A stretch of DNA of 12,755 nucleotides from CAYJBH01 sp964369965 (GTDB lineage: Bacteria; Bacillota; Clostridia; Oscillospirales; Ruminococcaceae), in contig CAYJGF010000034.1 in assembly GCA_964369965.1 (NCBI GenBank), positions 1-12,755 on the forward strand. Reading direction: 5' to 3'. Positions 1 to 7,312 of this stretch are shown here, one piece after another (within the stretch, counting starts at the first letter, position 1; every line of letters begins with the position of its first letter). Both the position numbers and the translations under genes were made by a program. The notes below the pieces were generated by a model. It made no database searches. It was not told where the DNA came from and saw nothing but the letters and a program-made list of their open reading frames with translations.

Positions 1-52
1 ATGTCACCGAATTTGACATTTTAAGGGATTTACAGGTTTTTTTGACACTCTG

Positions 53-90
53 AAGCCTACTGAACAACTTGTTATTCAGTAGGCTTTTAT
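53..90 (+). terminator. Rho-independent terminator of an upstream plus-strand gene
   Basis: A perfect 12-bp stem (AAGCCTACTGAA at 53-64 and TTCAGTAGGCTT at 75-86) with a 10-nt loop runs into TTTTATTGGTTTTT. The T-rich tract lies on the plus-strand side only, so it should end a transcript that enters from left of the window. No gene is visible in 1-52. Confidence 0.75.
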
Positions 91-152
91 TGGTTTTTAA
101 TGATATTTAAGACTATACATCTCCCTCGAAATATGTTATAGTTAAATTGCGG

Positions 153-614
153 TTATGTGCGCTCTCTCAACACACCTCGCTCGCTGTGTTGAAAAAATTT
201 TGCAATCTTGGGGATTTGTGCGTTAATCTTCAGATTTTCGCGAACCTCGTCACCGTTTGTTTTAACCACCGCTATCAGCTCATCGTTGAACTTTATTGCA
301 CGATTTATCACGGCGAAATTCTTCTGTGCGGTGTCAAATATCGGCAACAGCTCCTCACTCAGCTCCGAGCGGTCACAGCGATTAAACAGCGCGGCGCGCA
401 TCGCATCGGGGCTGTGATAACCCTCGGTCAGGCGATCAATGCGAGACTGGACTTCATTTGCCTCCGAAATAACCTTTGAGCGCTCGATGAGCATATTGTC
501 GAAACTTTTTAACCCTGCGTCGATAGCCTCGTGGGTGAGAACCTCAAATTTTTTGAGAAGCTCCCCCTTTTTTTCTAAAAACTCAATTATTTCAACTATG
601 GTTTTGTTAGTCAT
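153..614 (-). CDS. Hypothetical coiled-coil protein, possibly a FlgN/FliT-like flagellar chaperone
   Basis: This encodes 153 residues that I cannot assign to a family. The sequence is highly charged and almost proline-free through residues 1-50, with a heptad-like run of Leu, Ile and Phe. A second helical stretch follows at about 85-135. There is no signal peptide or membrane segment. Size, helical character and position beside late flagellar genes would suit a small FlgN/FliT-type export chaperone, but that is inference from context only. The ATG start at 614 has an AGGAT ribosome binding site about 6 nt upstream. The last 12 or so residues are encoded by an 8-bp inverted repeat (TCAACACA 167-174 with TGTGTTGA 185-192), so the C-terminus may have been altered by a repeat. 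The start lies 36 bp from that of the divergent plus-strand gene. Confidence 0.65.
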   Translation of the reverse strand: MTNKTIVEIIEFLEKKGELLKKFEVLTHEAIDAGLKSFDNMLIERSKVISEANEVQSRIDRLTEGYHSPDAMRAALFNRCDRSELSEELLPIFDTAQKNFAVINRAIKFNDELIAVVKTNGDEVRENLKINAQIPKIAKFFQHSERGVLRERT

Positions 615-650
615 AAATTCATCCTATAAAAATGTATGAAAGGAGTAGAT

Positions 651-1235
651 ATGCGAAATATTAACAGTGAGCCGTTGCCACTTATCGCCGAGCTTGTTAA
701 CGAGAGCGGTCAACCGGTTACACGCGGACTTTTAACCCTATCACCGACACCGGATGAGCTGGAGTTCCGATCCTCGGCACTGCCCTATCAGCGCGGTGGG
801 GACACGGTCGGGTTTATTATCTACTCCGGCAGTGATATAAAGATGTCTATAGTGGGACGGGTCGGATTTTACGGCAACGGAATTATCGGAGTTTGCCTTG
901 TGGACAGCGAGGGGATGGCGCGACTTGTCGACATACTCGCTCAAAATATCTCGCTCAAAACCTTTGCGGTGCACAAACCGCGACTTTTTTCTCGGCGTGA
1001 GCTTTTTGACATCAGTATCACTAAAATAGGTTTAAATCAGTGGTCCCTCACCACCATCGACGATATAAAGGTCGGCATGGAATTAACTCTATCTACCGAC
1101 GAGGTGATATACCTTAAAAAGGTGACTTTAAAGATAGATGAGATTATCACCCTCAAAAATAACGTGAGTTTGTGCAGGGCAACGCCACAAAATCTTTCAA
1201 AAGAGAACATTAAAGAGATTGAGAGGTTATTATGA
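651..1235 (+). CDS. Hypothetical beta-rich protein, weakly PilZ-like
   Basis: This encodes 194 residues. The start is set at ATG 651 because AAAGGAG (639-645) lies 5 nt upstream. An in-frame ATG at 636 precedes that Shine-Dalgarno and is less likely. I do not recognise the family. The N-terminal 100 residues read as short alternating hydrophobic strands. The C-terminal half has RR..FDISITKIG followed by strands and a KVGMELTL turn, reminiscent of the DxSxxG strand-and-turn of PilZ (c-di-GMP binding) domains. However, the spacing of the glycine is one residue off and the RxxxR arm is not in the usual place. No signal peptide or membrane segment is visible. It is divergent from the coiled-coil gene and convergent with csrA. 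A role in motility control is a guess from neighbours. Confidence 0.65.
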   Translation: MRNINSEPLPLIAELVNESGQPVTRGLLTLSPTPDELEFRSSALPYQRGGDTVGFIIYSGSDIKMSIVGRVGFYGNGIIGVCLVDSEGMARLVDILAQNISLKTFAVHKPRLFSRRELFDISITKIGLNQWSLTTIDDIKVGMELTLSTDEVIYLKKVTLKIDEIITLKNNVSLCRATPQNLSKENIKEIERLL

Positions 1236-1424
1236 CTAAGAACTAAGAGTGAATGACTAAGAACTGTTGAAAAGGCTTCGCCTATTTAATTCATTATCAT
1301 ATTGTGTTATCAAAGCATTGCGGTAGGGTCAAGCCCTACCCTACAGACAGCCCTATAAATCCATCGCCAAAGGCAATACGTCATTAGTTATTCACCATTC
1401 ACCTTTAGTCTTTCACCCAAATAG
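1232..1424. repeat. Intergenic simple and palindromic repeats downstream of csrA
   Basis: No gene is visible in this 190-bp gap between two convergent genes. It begins with a direct repeat, ATGACTAAGAACT at 1232-1244 and again at 1253-1265, overlapping the upstream stop codon. A small AGGC-TTC-GCCT hairpin lies at 1273-1283. A GGTAGGG/CCCTACC inverted repeat lies at 1322-1340. The stretch 1379-1419 is built from CATTA/TTCACC units in the opposite orientation to the first repeat. CCATTCACCTTTAG (1395-1408) recurs exactly at 2895-2908. The small hairpin followed by TATTTAATT could terminate the plus-strand gene, but weakly. No convincing terminator for the csrA operon is seen. Confidence 0.6.
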
Positions 1425-1655
1425 CTATTTCTTCCCCAGTCCGCCAAAAATCGACCGTACACTGCTGACGTCGGCTTTTCCAACCGCCTCCTTATTTTCC
1501 TCGACAATCTGCAACAGCTCCGAGCGGACTATGGAGACGTTTTTCGGCGCTTCAATGCCGATACGCACGCGATCACCCTGCACATCATAAAAATGCAGGA
1601 TTATATCGTCGCCTATCTTTATTGATTCGCCCTCGCGCCTCGATAAAACTAACAT
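1425..1655 (-). CDS. csrA: CsrA, carbon storage/flagellin translational repressor
   Basis: This is a 76-residue cytoplasmic RNA-binding protein, full length for the Firmicute form. It begins MLVLSRREGESIKIGDDI and has the beta-strand pattern of the family, with the conserved RNA-contacting Arg at residue 44 in the PKNVSIVRSEL segment. CsrA dimers bind GGA motifs in hairpin loops and at Shine-Dalgarno sites. In Bacillus subtilis the main target is the flagellin mRNA. The gene is the last of the flgM operon, 24 nt after fliW, with a GAGAGGG ribosome binding site about 11 nt before the ATG. A matching target hairpin is present in the leader of the first flagellin (7271-7290). Confidence 0.96.
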   Translation of the reverse strand: MLVLSRREGESIKIGDDIILHFYDVQGDRVRIGIEAPKNVSIVRSELLQIVEENKEAVGKADVSSVRSIFGGLGKK

Positions 1656-1679
1656 ACTGTTTTAACCCTCTCGGAATGA

Positions 1680-2117
1680 TTAAACTTCAACGTTTTGCGC
1701 CGTAGACAGCGGTGCTTTGATGGGGAAATCCTCGTCAAGGACGTATTGACCGAAAATTTTGCCGTCACTGCTGAATACAAGCGGTGCTTTTTTGTTGACG
1801 GTACACTTCGAGCTGTCGTTGTTAATCACCGCTATGCAGTAGACAAGCGACATAAACTCCTCAAACTCACCGAGATGTTTTCTCATCTGAGCGGTGGGGG
1901 AGAACTCATACTCTTCCAGGCTGAGCGCATTTATTAAGATAAAACAAATGCTCGGCTCCTCCAGCGACTGCAACCAGTAGATGCCGTCCCCTATCTCGTC
2001 GTCGGTTATCACGGCGAATTTTTCATACTGTTCAAAGCCGAGGATAGGTGATTTTACGGTATAGATATCCTCTTGCCCTATTTCAATATTGCCAAAATCC
2101 CTTGTATTAACATTCAT
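1680..2117 (-). CDS. fliW: FliW, flagellar assembly factor and CsrA antagonist
   Basis: This encodes 145 residues, the usual length for FliW. It has the family's N-terminal pattern (RDFGNIEIGQEDIYTVKSPI, GFE) followed by the WLQSLEEPSICFILI segment characteristic of FliW. In Bacillus subtilis FliW binds and inhibits CsrA, and is itself sequestered by free flagellin, giving feedback on flagellin translation. It lies directly upstream of csrA and 29 nt after the DUF6470 gene, as in Bacillus. The ATG has AAAGGA 12 nt upstream, a somewhat long spacing. Confidence 0.93.
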   Translation of the reverse strand: MNVNTRDFGNIEIGQEDIYTVKSPILGFEQYEKFAVITDDEIGDGIYWLQSLEEPSICFILINALSLEEYEFSPTAQMRKHLGEFEEFMSLVYCIAVINNDSSKCTVNKKAPLVFSSDGKIFGQYVLDEDFPIKAPLSTAQNVEV

Positions 2118-2146
2118 CTGCTAAACTGTCCTTTCGCTTATAAACT

Positions 2147-2722
2147 CTATGCCCTTTGTGGTGGGTGATAGGTAATCTCTACATCGGGGCGGCGGGAGAC
2201 CCCTCCCTCGAAGTTCGCCGGTGTATAGTTAAACCCTTTGCTCGGTGCTTGATATCGCGCCTTGACCTCTGCCGGAGAATAGCTGATATTACTTACCGGA
2301 TCGGAAAAGGAAACTCTCGGTTTAAACTTTGGTATAAACTCATGCCCTGCCAGTTTATGACCGTACTCTGCTATAAACTCCTCCCTTGCGACGTCCGCAA
2401 CGGTGACGCCGGTGTGAATTGCGCCGAGGCGGTCGCCACGCGCCACAATACCCCCGATATGTTCGTTCATGCTCTGAACACCTTTTTGTGCCGAATATTC
2501 CGCAAGTGTGCCGGTATACCCATCCTGCATGAGTGCCCGAGCACGTCCGGTGCTGTCCTGTTGCATCTTGGTGGTCTCGTGCTGCATACTCAACTCGCCA
2601 CGCTTTGTCTCAAGCGCCACAGTTGCGGTATGCGTCCCACCGTTGGAGGTGAGCTTTGCGTTGGACGATTGAAAGCTATAAACAGCATCGATAGTGCGAA
2701 TGCTAATTGATGCTAACTGCAC
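2147..2722 (-). CDS. yviE: DUF6470 family protein (YviE-like)
   Basis: This encodes 191 residues, the length I recall for Bacillus subtilis YviE, and it sits in the same place, between flgL and fliW. The assignment rests on synteny, length and the N-terminal pattern (strands at 1-45 rich in Ser, Thr and Gln). The middle has a YSAQKGVQSMNEHIGGIVARGDR helix-like segment. The C-terminal third is rich in Pro and Tyr and looks extended. The function of this family is not known. The start codon is GTG (2720-2722), supported by GGGGGGAG 4 nt upstream. The 205-bp gap to flgL is unusually long for this operon and is filled with repeats, so expression may depend on read-through. Confidence 0.85.
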   Translation of the reverse strand: MQLASISIRTIDAVYSFQSSNAKLTSNGGTHTATVALETKRGELSMQHETTKMQQDSTGRARALMQDGYTGTLAEYSAQKGVQSMNEHIGGIVARGDRLGAIHTGVTVADVAREEFIAEYGHKLAGHEFIPKFKPRVSFSDPVSNISYSPAEVKARYQAPSKGFNYTPANFEGGVSRRPDVEITYHPPQRA

Positions 2723-2765
2723 AGTGCTCCCCCCTTTTTTTTATTTTTATTCCTCCGGTTGAGGT

Positions 2766-2920
2766 TTAGGGGCAAAATCTATTTCCGCCCGATATACTCG
2801 CGGTGAACCTAACAGACGAGCGAATATGGAATTCGCCCCTACAACTCGACCGAATTGTTATGCAAAACCAGTCATTAACCATTAGTCCAAAAAGCCATTC
2901 ACCTTTAGCCATTAGCCAAA
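2766..2920. repeat. Dispersed palindromic repeat between flgL and the DUF6470 gene
   Basis: The 205-bp gap holds no gene. TAGGGGC (2767-2773) and CCCCTAC (2836-2842) form the outer inverted ends of a roughly 76-bp unit. Inside it GCGAAT/ATTCGC (2820-2825 and 2831-2836) forms a small hairpin. The GTAGGGG/CCCCTAC ends recur at 10012-10091 and 10134-10154. Downstream, 2870-2920 carries CATTA/TTCACC units, including CCATTCACCTTTAG (2895-2908), shared exactly with 1395-1408. Confidence 0.65.
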
Positions 2921-2927
2921 AAAAGGT

Positions 2928-4037
2928 TTACCCCATAAAATCAAATATTGAGGTCGGGAGCAGTTGACTGCCGAGCTGTAACGATACCGACCATGCACGT
3001 TGATAAATCTGATAGTTGATAGATTCATCCTCAAGATCCGCCGCCTCGAGGTCGTTTTGAGCCTCTTTAAGAGAGTCGATATCCTCCTCATAGCGGTCGG
3101 TGGTCATATCCAAAAAGTTGGTGCGCACACCTATGTCGGCGATGGCCATGGTCAACTCGCTGTGAATCTCTTTCGAAACATCGATATACTCGCGCAGTTG
3201 ATCTACGTTGTCGGTGTTAAGTGCCTCGGCGACGTCACCCACAAACTGAATAATATTTACAGCGTTGCCGTCGGCATCAACACCGAATCCGAACATCTCG
3301 GTGCCGGTGTTGGATAGCTGTATCGCGCTGGCGGAGTTCACCGAACTGCCTACACCGGTATGGTCATCATACATGGTGAGACCCAGTTCTACATCGAGGT
3401 ATACCGCGCCATTTTCTTCAACAGGGATATACGACCCCGGGTTTGCCGGATCTTCCACCATCGCCATCCCGGTCTCGGGGGTGAAGTTTGCAGGCAGGTT
3501 GGCTGTCGACAGATTCATGGGTGGTATAGCGTTCGCGTCGTACGCTACCATATCGTTGACCAGATGACCGTTATAGGTGACATCGCCGTTCGCGTCGAGG
3601 GCAAACGGAGCCTCGGAGTTGTTGGTGCCGGCAAATAGGTTTTTAGAGCCAAACTGTGCGTTCGCCATCTGCAAAAGTTGCTCCTGCAAACCCTCCATCT
3701 CGGCGCCGGCGATTGCGCGCTGGTCGGCATCGTAGGTATCGGTCGCCATGCGCACCATCTTTTCCATCACGGTCTGGAAGACATCGTTGGAGCTCATCAG
3801 GTTGCCCTCGGCGGCGGACAGCTCATTATATGCATCACGGATGGTATCGAGAGCCTGCTCCTTTTTATACATCTGTTCCCGAACGGTATACGCCTTCGCG
3901 GCATCGGCAACACTGTCGGAAACACGGTTGAGCTTCAGCCCTGTGTTGAGCCGCTCAAACGTGTTGTTCATATTCAAAAGATTGTTATTTAACGCCTTTA
4001 AATAGTTGCGTGACATGCTACTCTGTGTAACTCTCAT
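2928..4037 (-). CDS. flgL: FlgL, hook-filament junction protein HAP3
   Basis: This encodes 369 residues. FlgL forms the second of the two junction layers between hook and filament and is secreted through the flagellar export apparatus. The N-terminus (MRVTQSSMSRNYLKALNNNL, then RLNTGLKLNRVSDSVADAAKA) is the flagellin-like D0/D1 helix typical of FlgL. The C-terminus (about 300-369) is the matching helix pair ending in SLQLGSQLLPTSIFDFMG. The central region (about 140-260) is Asp/Asn/Gly-rich and variable. AAAGGA lies 8 nt before the ATG. It follows flgK by 25 nt, so the two are surely co-transcribed. Confidence 0.95.
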   Translation of the reverse strand: MRVTQSSMSRNYLKALNNNLLNMNNTFERLNTGLKLNRVSDSVADAAKAYTVREQMYKKEQALDTIRDAYNELSAAEGNLMSSNDVFQTVMEKMVRMATDTYDADQRAIAGAEMEGLQEQLLQMANAQFGSKNLFAGTNNSEAPFALDANGDVTYNGHLVNDMVAYDANAIPPMNLSTANLPANFTPETGMAMVEDPANPGSYIPVEENGAVYLDVELGLTMYDDHTGVGSSVNSASAIQLSNTGTEMFGFGVDADGNAVNIIQFVGDVAEALNTDNVDQLREYIDVSKEIHSELTMAIADIGVRTNFLDMTTDRYEEDIDSLKEAQNDLEAADLEDESINYQIYQRAWSVSLQLGSQLLPTSIFDFMG

Positions 4038-4062
4038 GATATCTTTCCTTTATAGTTAATAA

Positions 4063-5544
4063 TTATCTGCCGACCAGTCCCATGCCGTTGATGATGGTGT
4101 TAAGTGCCTCATCAAGGGTGGTCATGACCCTTGCTACCGCCTGATATGCCGCATTATACATCATGAGATCGGCGCCCTCCTCGTCCATCGATACGGCGGA
4201 GACGGAGTCACGGCGGTTGAGTACATCGTTGGTGACGGCGCTGGTGGCGGTAAGCCGACTGGTGTTGTAGGTCACCTGTTGACCTATCGTTGTGTTAATA
4301 AAGCTGACAAAGCCGTTGAGTGTGCCGGTATATTCGCCGAAGTTCAGCTCGGTGTCAAAGTTCTCTATCATGGAGAGGATATAGGTGTTATCCAGTTCAC
4401 CGTTTTTGTTGACACCCTCCATCACATAGGAGGGGTCGTCCAACCAGTCCTGCGCGACGGTGAGGTTCGCGGCGGTAATATTGGCAATGTCGGACGGCTC
4501 AAACAGAACTTTATAAGGACCGTTTGTGGTATCTTCCAGTGGAATTGTGTTGTTAAATACGTTGGCTATGTTCATTGCAAGTGCGTCCAACTGGTCGCGA
4601 TAATAGGGTATACCGTCCTCAAAATTGTGAAATTCCGAGGTGGGGTTGCCGCCTGCACCGTTCACCATGTGCAGATAGGCGAGAAGCGAGCCACCCTCTG
4701 AGGTGAACTCTGCGCCGTCGCTCTGCCAAGAGAGGGTGAGCTGGTCGTCATAGGTGATGACATAGTTGAGCGTCTCCGCCTTGTCATCGTCTATCACAAG
4801 CTGATTGCCCATGGTGACCTCAACAACGCCGTGCTCCTTTTCGGTGACCTGAATGTCGCCGTAATAGGCAAGCTCGTCCAGCAACATGTTGCGCTCGTCC
4901 AGCAGCTCGTTCGGACCGTAGATATCATCGCCTATTGCGGAGTTCATCTGCATTGTCTCTTTTATAGCGGTGTTGAGGTGAGCGATACGCTCCAAGATAG
5001 CGTTGACCTCGTCCACCGCAATCTCGGCATCGAACTTTTGTTGGTCGCTGATATCGCTAAGCTCTATATCAAACTGATTGATGACCTGAGTCAACTGAAC
5101 CATCTCGTTCATGACGATGGAGGCATGTGTCTCGTCGTCCGGATTGGAGGAAAAGCTCTTAAGCGCGGAGAGGATATCCTCGAAAGACTGTTGAATACCG
5201 GTCTCGCCCAGCTCGTCCAGCGCCGACTCAATGTCGGAGAGAATGGACGCACTCTGGTCATAGTAGGCGACGCTGGCATACTCCTCACGAAAAAGCTTGT
5301 CCAGAAATGGGTCGCGAACCTGACCGACACCGACAATCTCGGTCCCCTGACCGGCAAGGTATTTTTGATTGGTCACGTCGTATCGACCGTACCCCGAAAG
5401 TGTCATAGACACCTGGTCGGAACGCTGACGCGTATAACCCGGTGTCGCCATGTTGGTTAAATTCTGCCCGACTATGTCGAGTGCTTTCTGGTTGGACTGT
5501 ATGCCGCGCAGTGCGGTCTCCACCCCCAAAAATGTCGGTCTCAT
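4063..5544 (-). CDS. flgK: FlgK, hook-associated protein HAP1
   Basis: This encodes 493 residues, close to Bacillus FlgK. FlgK forms the first junction layer on the hook. The N-terminal segment contains the rod/hook-protein signature (ALDIVGQNLTNMATPGYTRQR, residues about 21-41). A long coiled-coil D1 region follows at about 80-210, then a variable middle. The C-terminal domain has the usual YNAAYQAVARVMTTLDEALN helix ending near residue 493. The ATG start has GAGAGGA about 9 nt upstream. It lies 23 nt after flgN, whose product is its export chaperone. Confidence 0.96.
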   Translation of the reverse strand: MRPTFLGVETALRGIQSNQKALDIVGQNLTNMATPGYTRQRSDQVSMTLSGYGRYDVTNQKYLAGQGTEIVGVGQVRDPFLDKLFREEYASVAYYDQSASILSDIESALDELGETGIQQSFEDILSALKSFSSNPDDETHASIVMNEMVQLTQVINQFDIELSDISDQQKFDAEIAVDEVNAILERIAHLNTAIKETMQMNSAIGDDIYGPNELLDERNMLLDELAYYGDIQVTEKEHGVVEVTMGNQLVIDDDKAETLNYVITYDDQLTLSWQSDGAEFTSEGGSLLAYLHMVNGAGGNPTSEFHNFEDGIPYYRDQLDALAMNIANVFNNTIPLEDTTNGPYKVLFEPSDIANITAANLTVAQDWLDDPSYVMEGVNKNGELDNTYILSMIENFDTELNFGEYTGTLNGFVSFINTTIGQQVTYNTSRLTATSAVTNDVLNRRDSVSAVSMDEEGADLMMYNAAYQAVARVMTTLDEALNTIINGMGLVGR

Positions 5545-5567
5545 TTAAATAAATCCTCTCTATGCGT

Positions 5568-6014
5568 TTACACTTTGACGCCCAGCCCACCGCTGTAGCC
5601 GTCCGGAAGTTTTGTCGTTTTAGGTGGTGGGGGCGCAGTCGCTTTTTCTATCTTATAAAGGTTGCTCTTGACAATGTTTTGGCACTTTTCATTGTAGAAC
5701 TTGATGCTGTCGAGCAACTCACTCAAACGGTCATAAATTCGCTGCAACGTCACCCTATCCTCGCCGTCGATGGAACCGATTATGTCACGAAAAGGTAGGT
5801 TTTCAAAACCTGCAAGCTGTTGCAGTTCGATACGACGTCGTTCCATCTGCTTTGCAAGTTTTATGGCGGACTCATCGCCGGCAATGGCACGCTCGAGACC
5901 GGCGAGATTGTAGGAAGATAAAACCTCAAACCTATTCATCGACTGTTGTTCCATCTGTTCATAGAATGAGATGTAGTCGTATAGAAACTTGAAAAAGTCC
6001 TGTTTTTCTGTCAA
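5568..6014 (-). CDS. flgN: FlgN-like flagellar export chaperone
   Basis: This encodes 148 residues, mainly two long helices (about 5-65 and 85-122), followed by a low-complexity APPPP linker at 127-131 and a short glycine-rich tail. Size, helical character and position between flgM and flgK identify it as FlgN, the cytoplasmic chaperone that delivers FlgK and FlgL to the export gate. The start is TTG (6012-6014), chosen because a strong GGAGG site lies 5-6 nt upstream and no better ATG exists. The ribosome binding site lies in the 14-nt gap after the flgM stop, which suggests translational coupling. Confidence 0.87.
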   Translation of the reverse strand: MTEKQDFFKFLYDYISFYEQMEQQSMNRFEVLSSYNLAGLERAIAGDESAIKLAKQMERRRIELQQLAGFENLPFRDIIGSIDGEDRVTLQRIYDRLSELLDSIKFYNEKCQNIVKSNLYKIEKATAPPPPKTTKLPDGYSGGLGVKV

Positions 6015-6028
6015 GACGACCTCCGATA

Positions 6029-6301
6029 CTAAATCTTTCCGAGCAGTGCGTCGGCAAGCATCTCGGCAGGTATTTTATAGTTGCCGCCCTCGATGGCATC
6101 ACGCAACGAAGAAATCCTCTCGGACGACACCTCGCCCGACATTTCCTGCGCGACGGTGGCGGAATAACGCTCGGGGCTGAAACGATTTGCATCTATCGCA
6201 ACCTTGTCGGTCTTGCCCTGGCTGGTCGATGTCTTTGCGGTGGCAGAGCTGCTGACATAACTGCCGATAGCCGCGTTATGCTTGATGTTGTTGATGTTCA
6301 T
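6029..6301 (-). CDS. flgM: FlgM, anti-sigma factor of flagellar sigma-D/sigma-28
   Basis: This encodes 90 residues, the usual size for FlgM. The N-terminal half is Ser/Thr/Ala-rich and probably disordered, as in the family. The C-terminal part (about 58-90, with SSERISSLRDAIEGGNYKIP and AEMLADALLGKI) is the helical sigma-binding region. FlgM binds sigma-D until hook completion allows its release, switching on late genes such as flagellin. It is the first gene of the operon, preceded by AAAAGGA and about 75 nt of leader from a sigma-D promoter at 6384-6410, which implies autoregulation. Confidence 0.93.
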   Translation of the reverse strand: MNINNIKHNAAIGSYVSSSATAKTSTSQGKTDKVAIDANRFSPERYSATVAQEMSGEVSSERISSLRDAIEGGNYKIPAEMLADALLGKI

Positions 6302-6383
6302 GGTAGATTATTCCTTTTAAAATAGACAATAATTTTGGTTGCAAAATACGGTGGGATTTGCGGATATTTACTCTTATAAATAC

Positions 6384-6410
6384 AATACGGCAGATAACAT
6401 TTTTTCTTTA
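6384..6410 (-). promoter_or_regulatory. Sigma-D (sigma-28) promoter of the flgM operon
   Basis: Read on the minus strand, TAAA (6407-6410) is followed by exactly 15 nt and then GCCGTATT (6384-6391). The consensus is TAAA-N15-GCCGATAT, so the -35 element and spacing are perfect and the -10 has its GCCG core. Transcription would start near 6377, about 75 nt before flgM. Confidence 0.75.
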
Positions 6411-7250
6411 TAGTAATTTAGTTTTATTTTTTAAGGTTTGTATTATATAATAATGTAGGGTTGACCTACGGTTAAATCGATGTTGCGGTTATGTTAAACC
6501 AATCGGGCGACCGCAATAAAACTGTGGGCATATTGATTAAAAACAGCATAATTACCTTTCTATATATATGTGATGTGCTCAAACAAAAATAATAGACCCT
6601 CGCAAAAAAATCCCGAAAAGGCTAAAGTTATTTCTCATATGTGCGATTATATTGTCAAGAGGCGGTAGAGACATGAGGGTTTCAGCCGGTGATTGCGACC
6701 CGTAAAATATTAATTTTGACGGATTTTGCAAACCGAATGGAGACTTTGTTGTTATATCGGTCAAGGATGATCCTCTTCGAAAGGAATCAAATTTACAACC
6801 TTGTTTTTAAGGTTTATTTGTGGTGACTTTTTGGTGAGATTTGTCCTAACCGGTGTATTTCCACCCCTTGGGGAAGCCTTACCATATTTTTGTATATGGC
6901 TGTGTTGTGCCGTTTGGTACAGCATTAGTAGCCGACCCGAAAGTATGCCCTTTTATGGGGCTTTGAACCACCGTTTTCGGTGGTCTGTCGGTGGTCGCTT
7001 TGCGGCACGCCGGCATCCTACCTCAAAATAATAGCATTTTGCTGTTATGTGTGGTGTGTTTTGTGTACCGGTGCGCCTTTTAGGTGTTCGCCTGTCTGCT
7101 TTGCACTACACGGGAGGTGGCTCAAGCTATATGCTTGAAAGCTCTTGTGAAAGGGTACGTTAAGGTTTTCTCCGAGATGGTCTGTTTTGAACCGTTGGTG
7201 TCAACCGAGCTGTAATTTTGAAGTCATGACCGGAATTATCGCTTGTTTGT
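6411..7250. other. Long non-coding region between flgM and flagellin; possible structured leader
   Basis: No convincing gene lies here: open frames are short and have unlikely composition. Visible structure includes a GTAGG/CCTAC repeat near 6455-6471, TTGCGGT (6483-6489) pairing with ACCGCAA (6510-6516), AAGAGG (about 6658) pairing with CCTCTT (about 6772), and hairpins AACCTT/AAGGTT (6797-6814), CCATAT/ATATGG (about 6892-6909), ACCACCG/CGGTGGT (about 6968-6985) and TCAAGC/GCTTGA (about 7122-7138). It may be a long 5' leader, a non-coding RNA or decayed sequence. I do not recognise any known riboswitch or RNA family in it. Confidence 0.45.
6623..6649 (+). promoter_or_regulatory. Possible sigma-D promoter facing the flagellin genes
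   Basis: TAAA (6623-6626) is followed by 15 nt and TGCGATTA (6642-6649). The CGAT core is at the right place but only 5 of 8 bases match GCCGATAA. If used, it would give a leader of about 660 nt before the first flagellin, or a separate RNA. Confidence 0.35.
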
Positions 7251-7258
7251 GCCGATCC
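7251..7258 (+). promoter_or_regulatory. Possible sigma-D -10 element of flagellin 1
   Basis: GCCGATCC matches 6 of 8 bases of the sigma-D -10 consensus and would give a leader of about 55 nt, similar in arrangement to Bacillus hag. The expected -35 position (7232-7235) reads GGAA rather than TAAA, so support is weak. Confidence 0.35.
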
Positions 7259-7270
7259 GCCAAACAGCCG

Positions 7271-7312
7271 CCCTGCAATGGATTGTAGGGTGTACAAAGA
7301 GTATTTAAGGAG
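7271..7312 (+). promoter_or_regulatory. Probable dual CsrA binding site over the flagellin 1 Shine-Dalgarno
   Basis: CCCTGCAA (7271-7278) pairs fully with TTGTAGGG (7283-7290), including one G-T wobble, leaving the loop TGGA. A GGA exposed in a hairpin loop is the classic CsrA target. A second GGA lies in the Shine-Dalgarno TAAGGAG (7306-7312), 29 nt downstream. This matches the two-site layout of the Bacillus hag leader, where one CsrA dimer bridges both sites and blocks the ribosome. csrA and fliW are both in this window. Confidence 0.65.

Noticed and set aside
6650..6760. A possible c-di-GMP riboswitch, suggested by GCAAACCGAATGG-like sequence and the flagellar context.
   Set aside because: The GEMM-I core motifs (GGGCAAACC, GACGCAAAGC and the paired helices) are not present in the right order on either strand.
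6579..6764. A 61-codon minus-strand frame with a TTG start and an AGAGGA-like site upstream of flgM.
   Set aside because: It has no recognisable domain or promoter and lies in the structured non-coding region; the weak start signal alone is not enough to call a gene.
6801..7031. A 76-codon plus-strand frame before flagellin.
   Set aside because: Its composition is unlike the neighbouring proteins (rich in Cys, Trp and Arg), it has no ribosome binding site and it spans several hairpins; probably chance.
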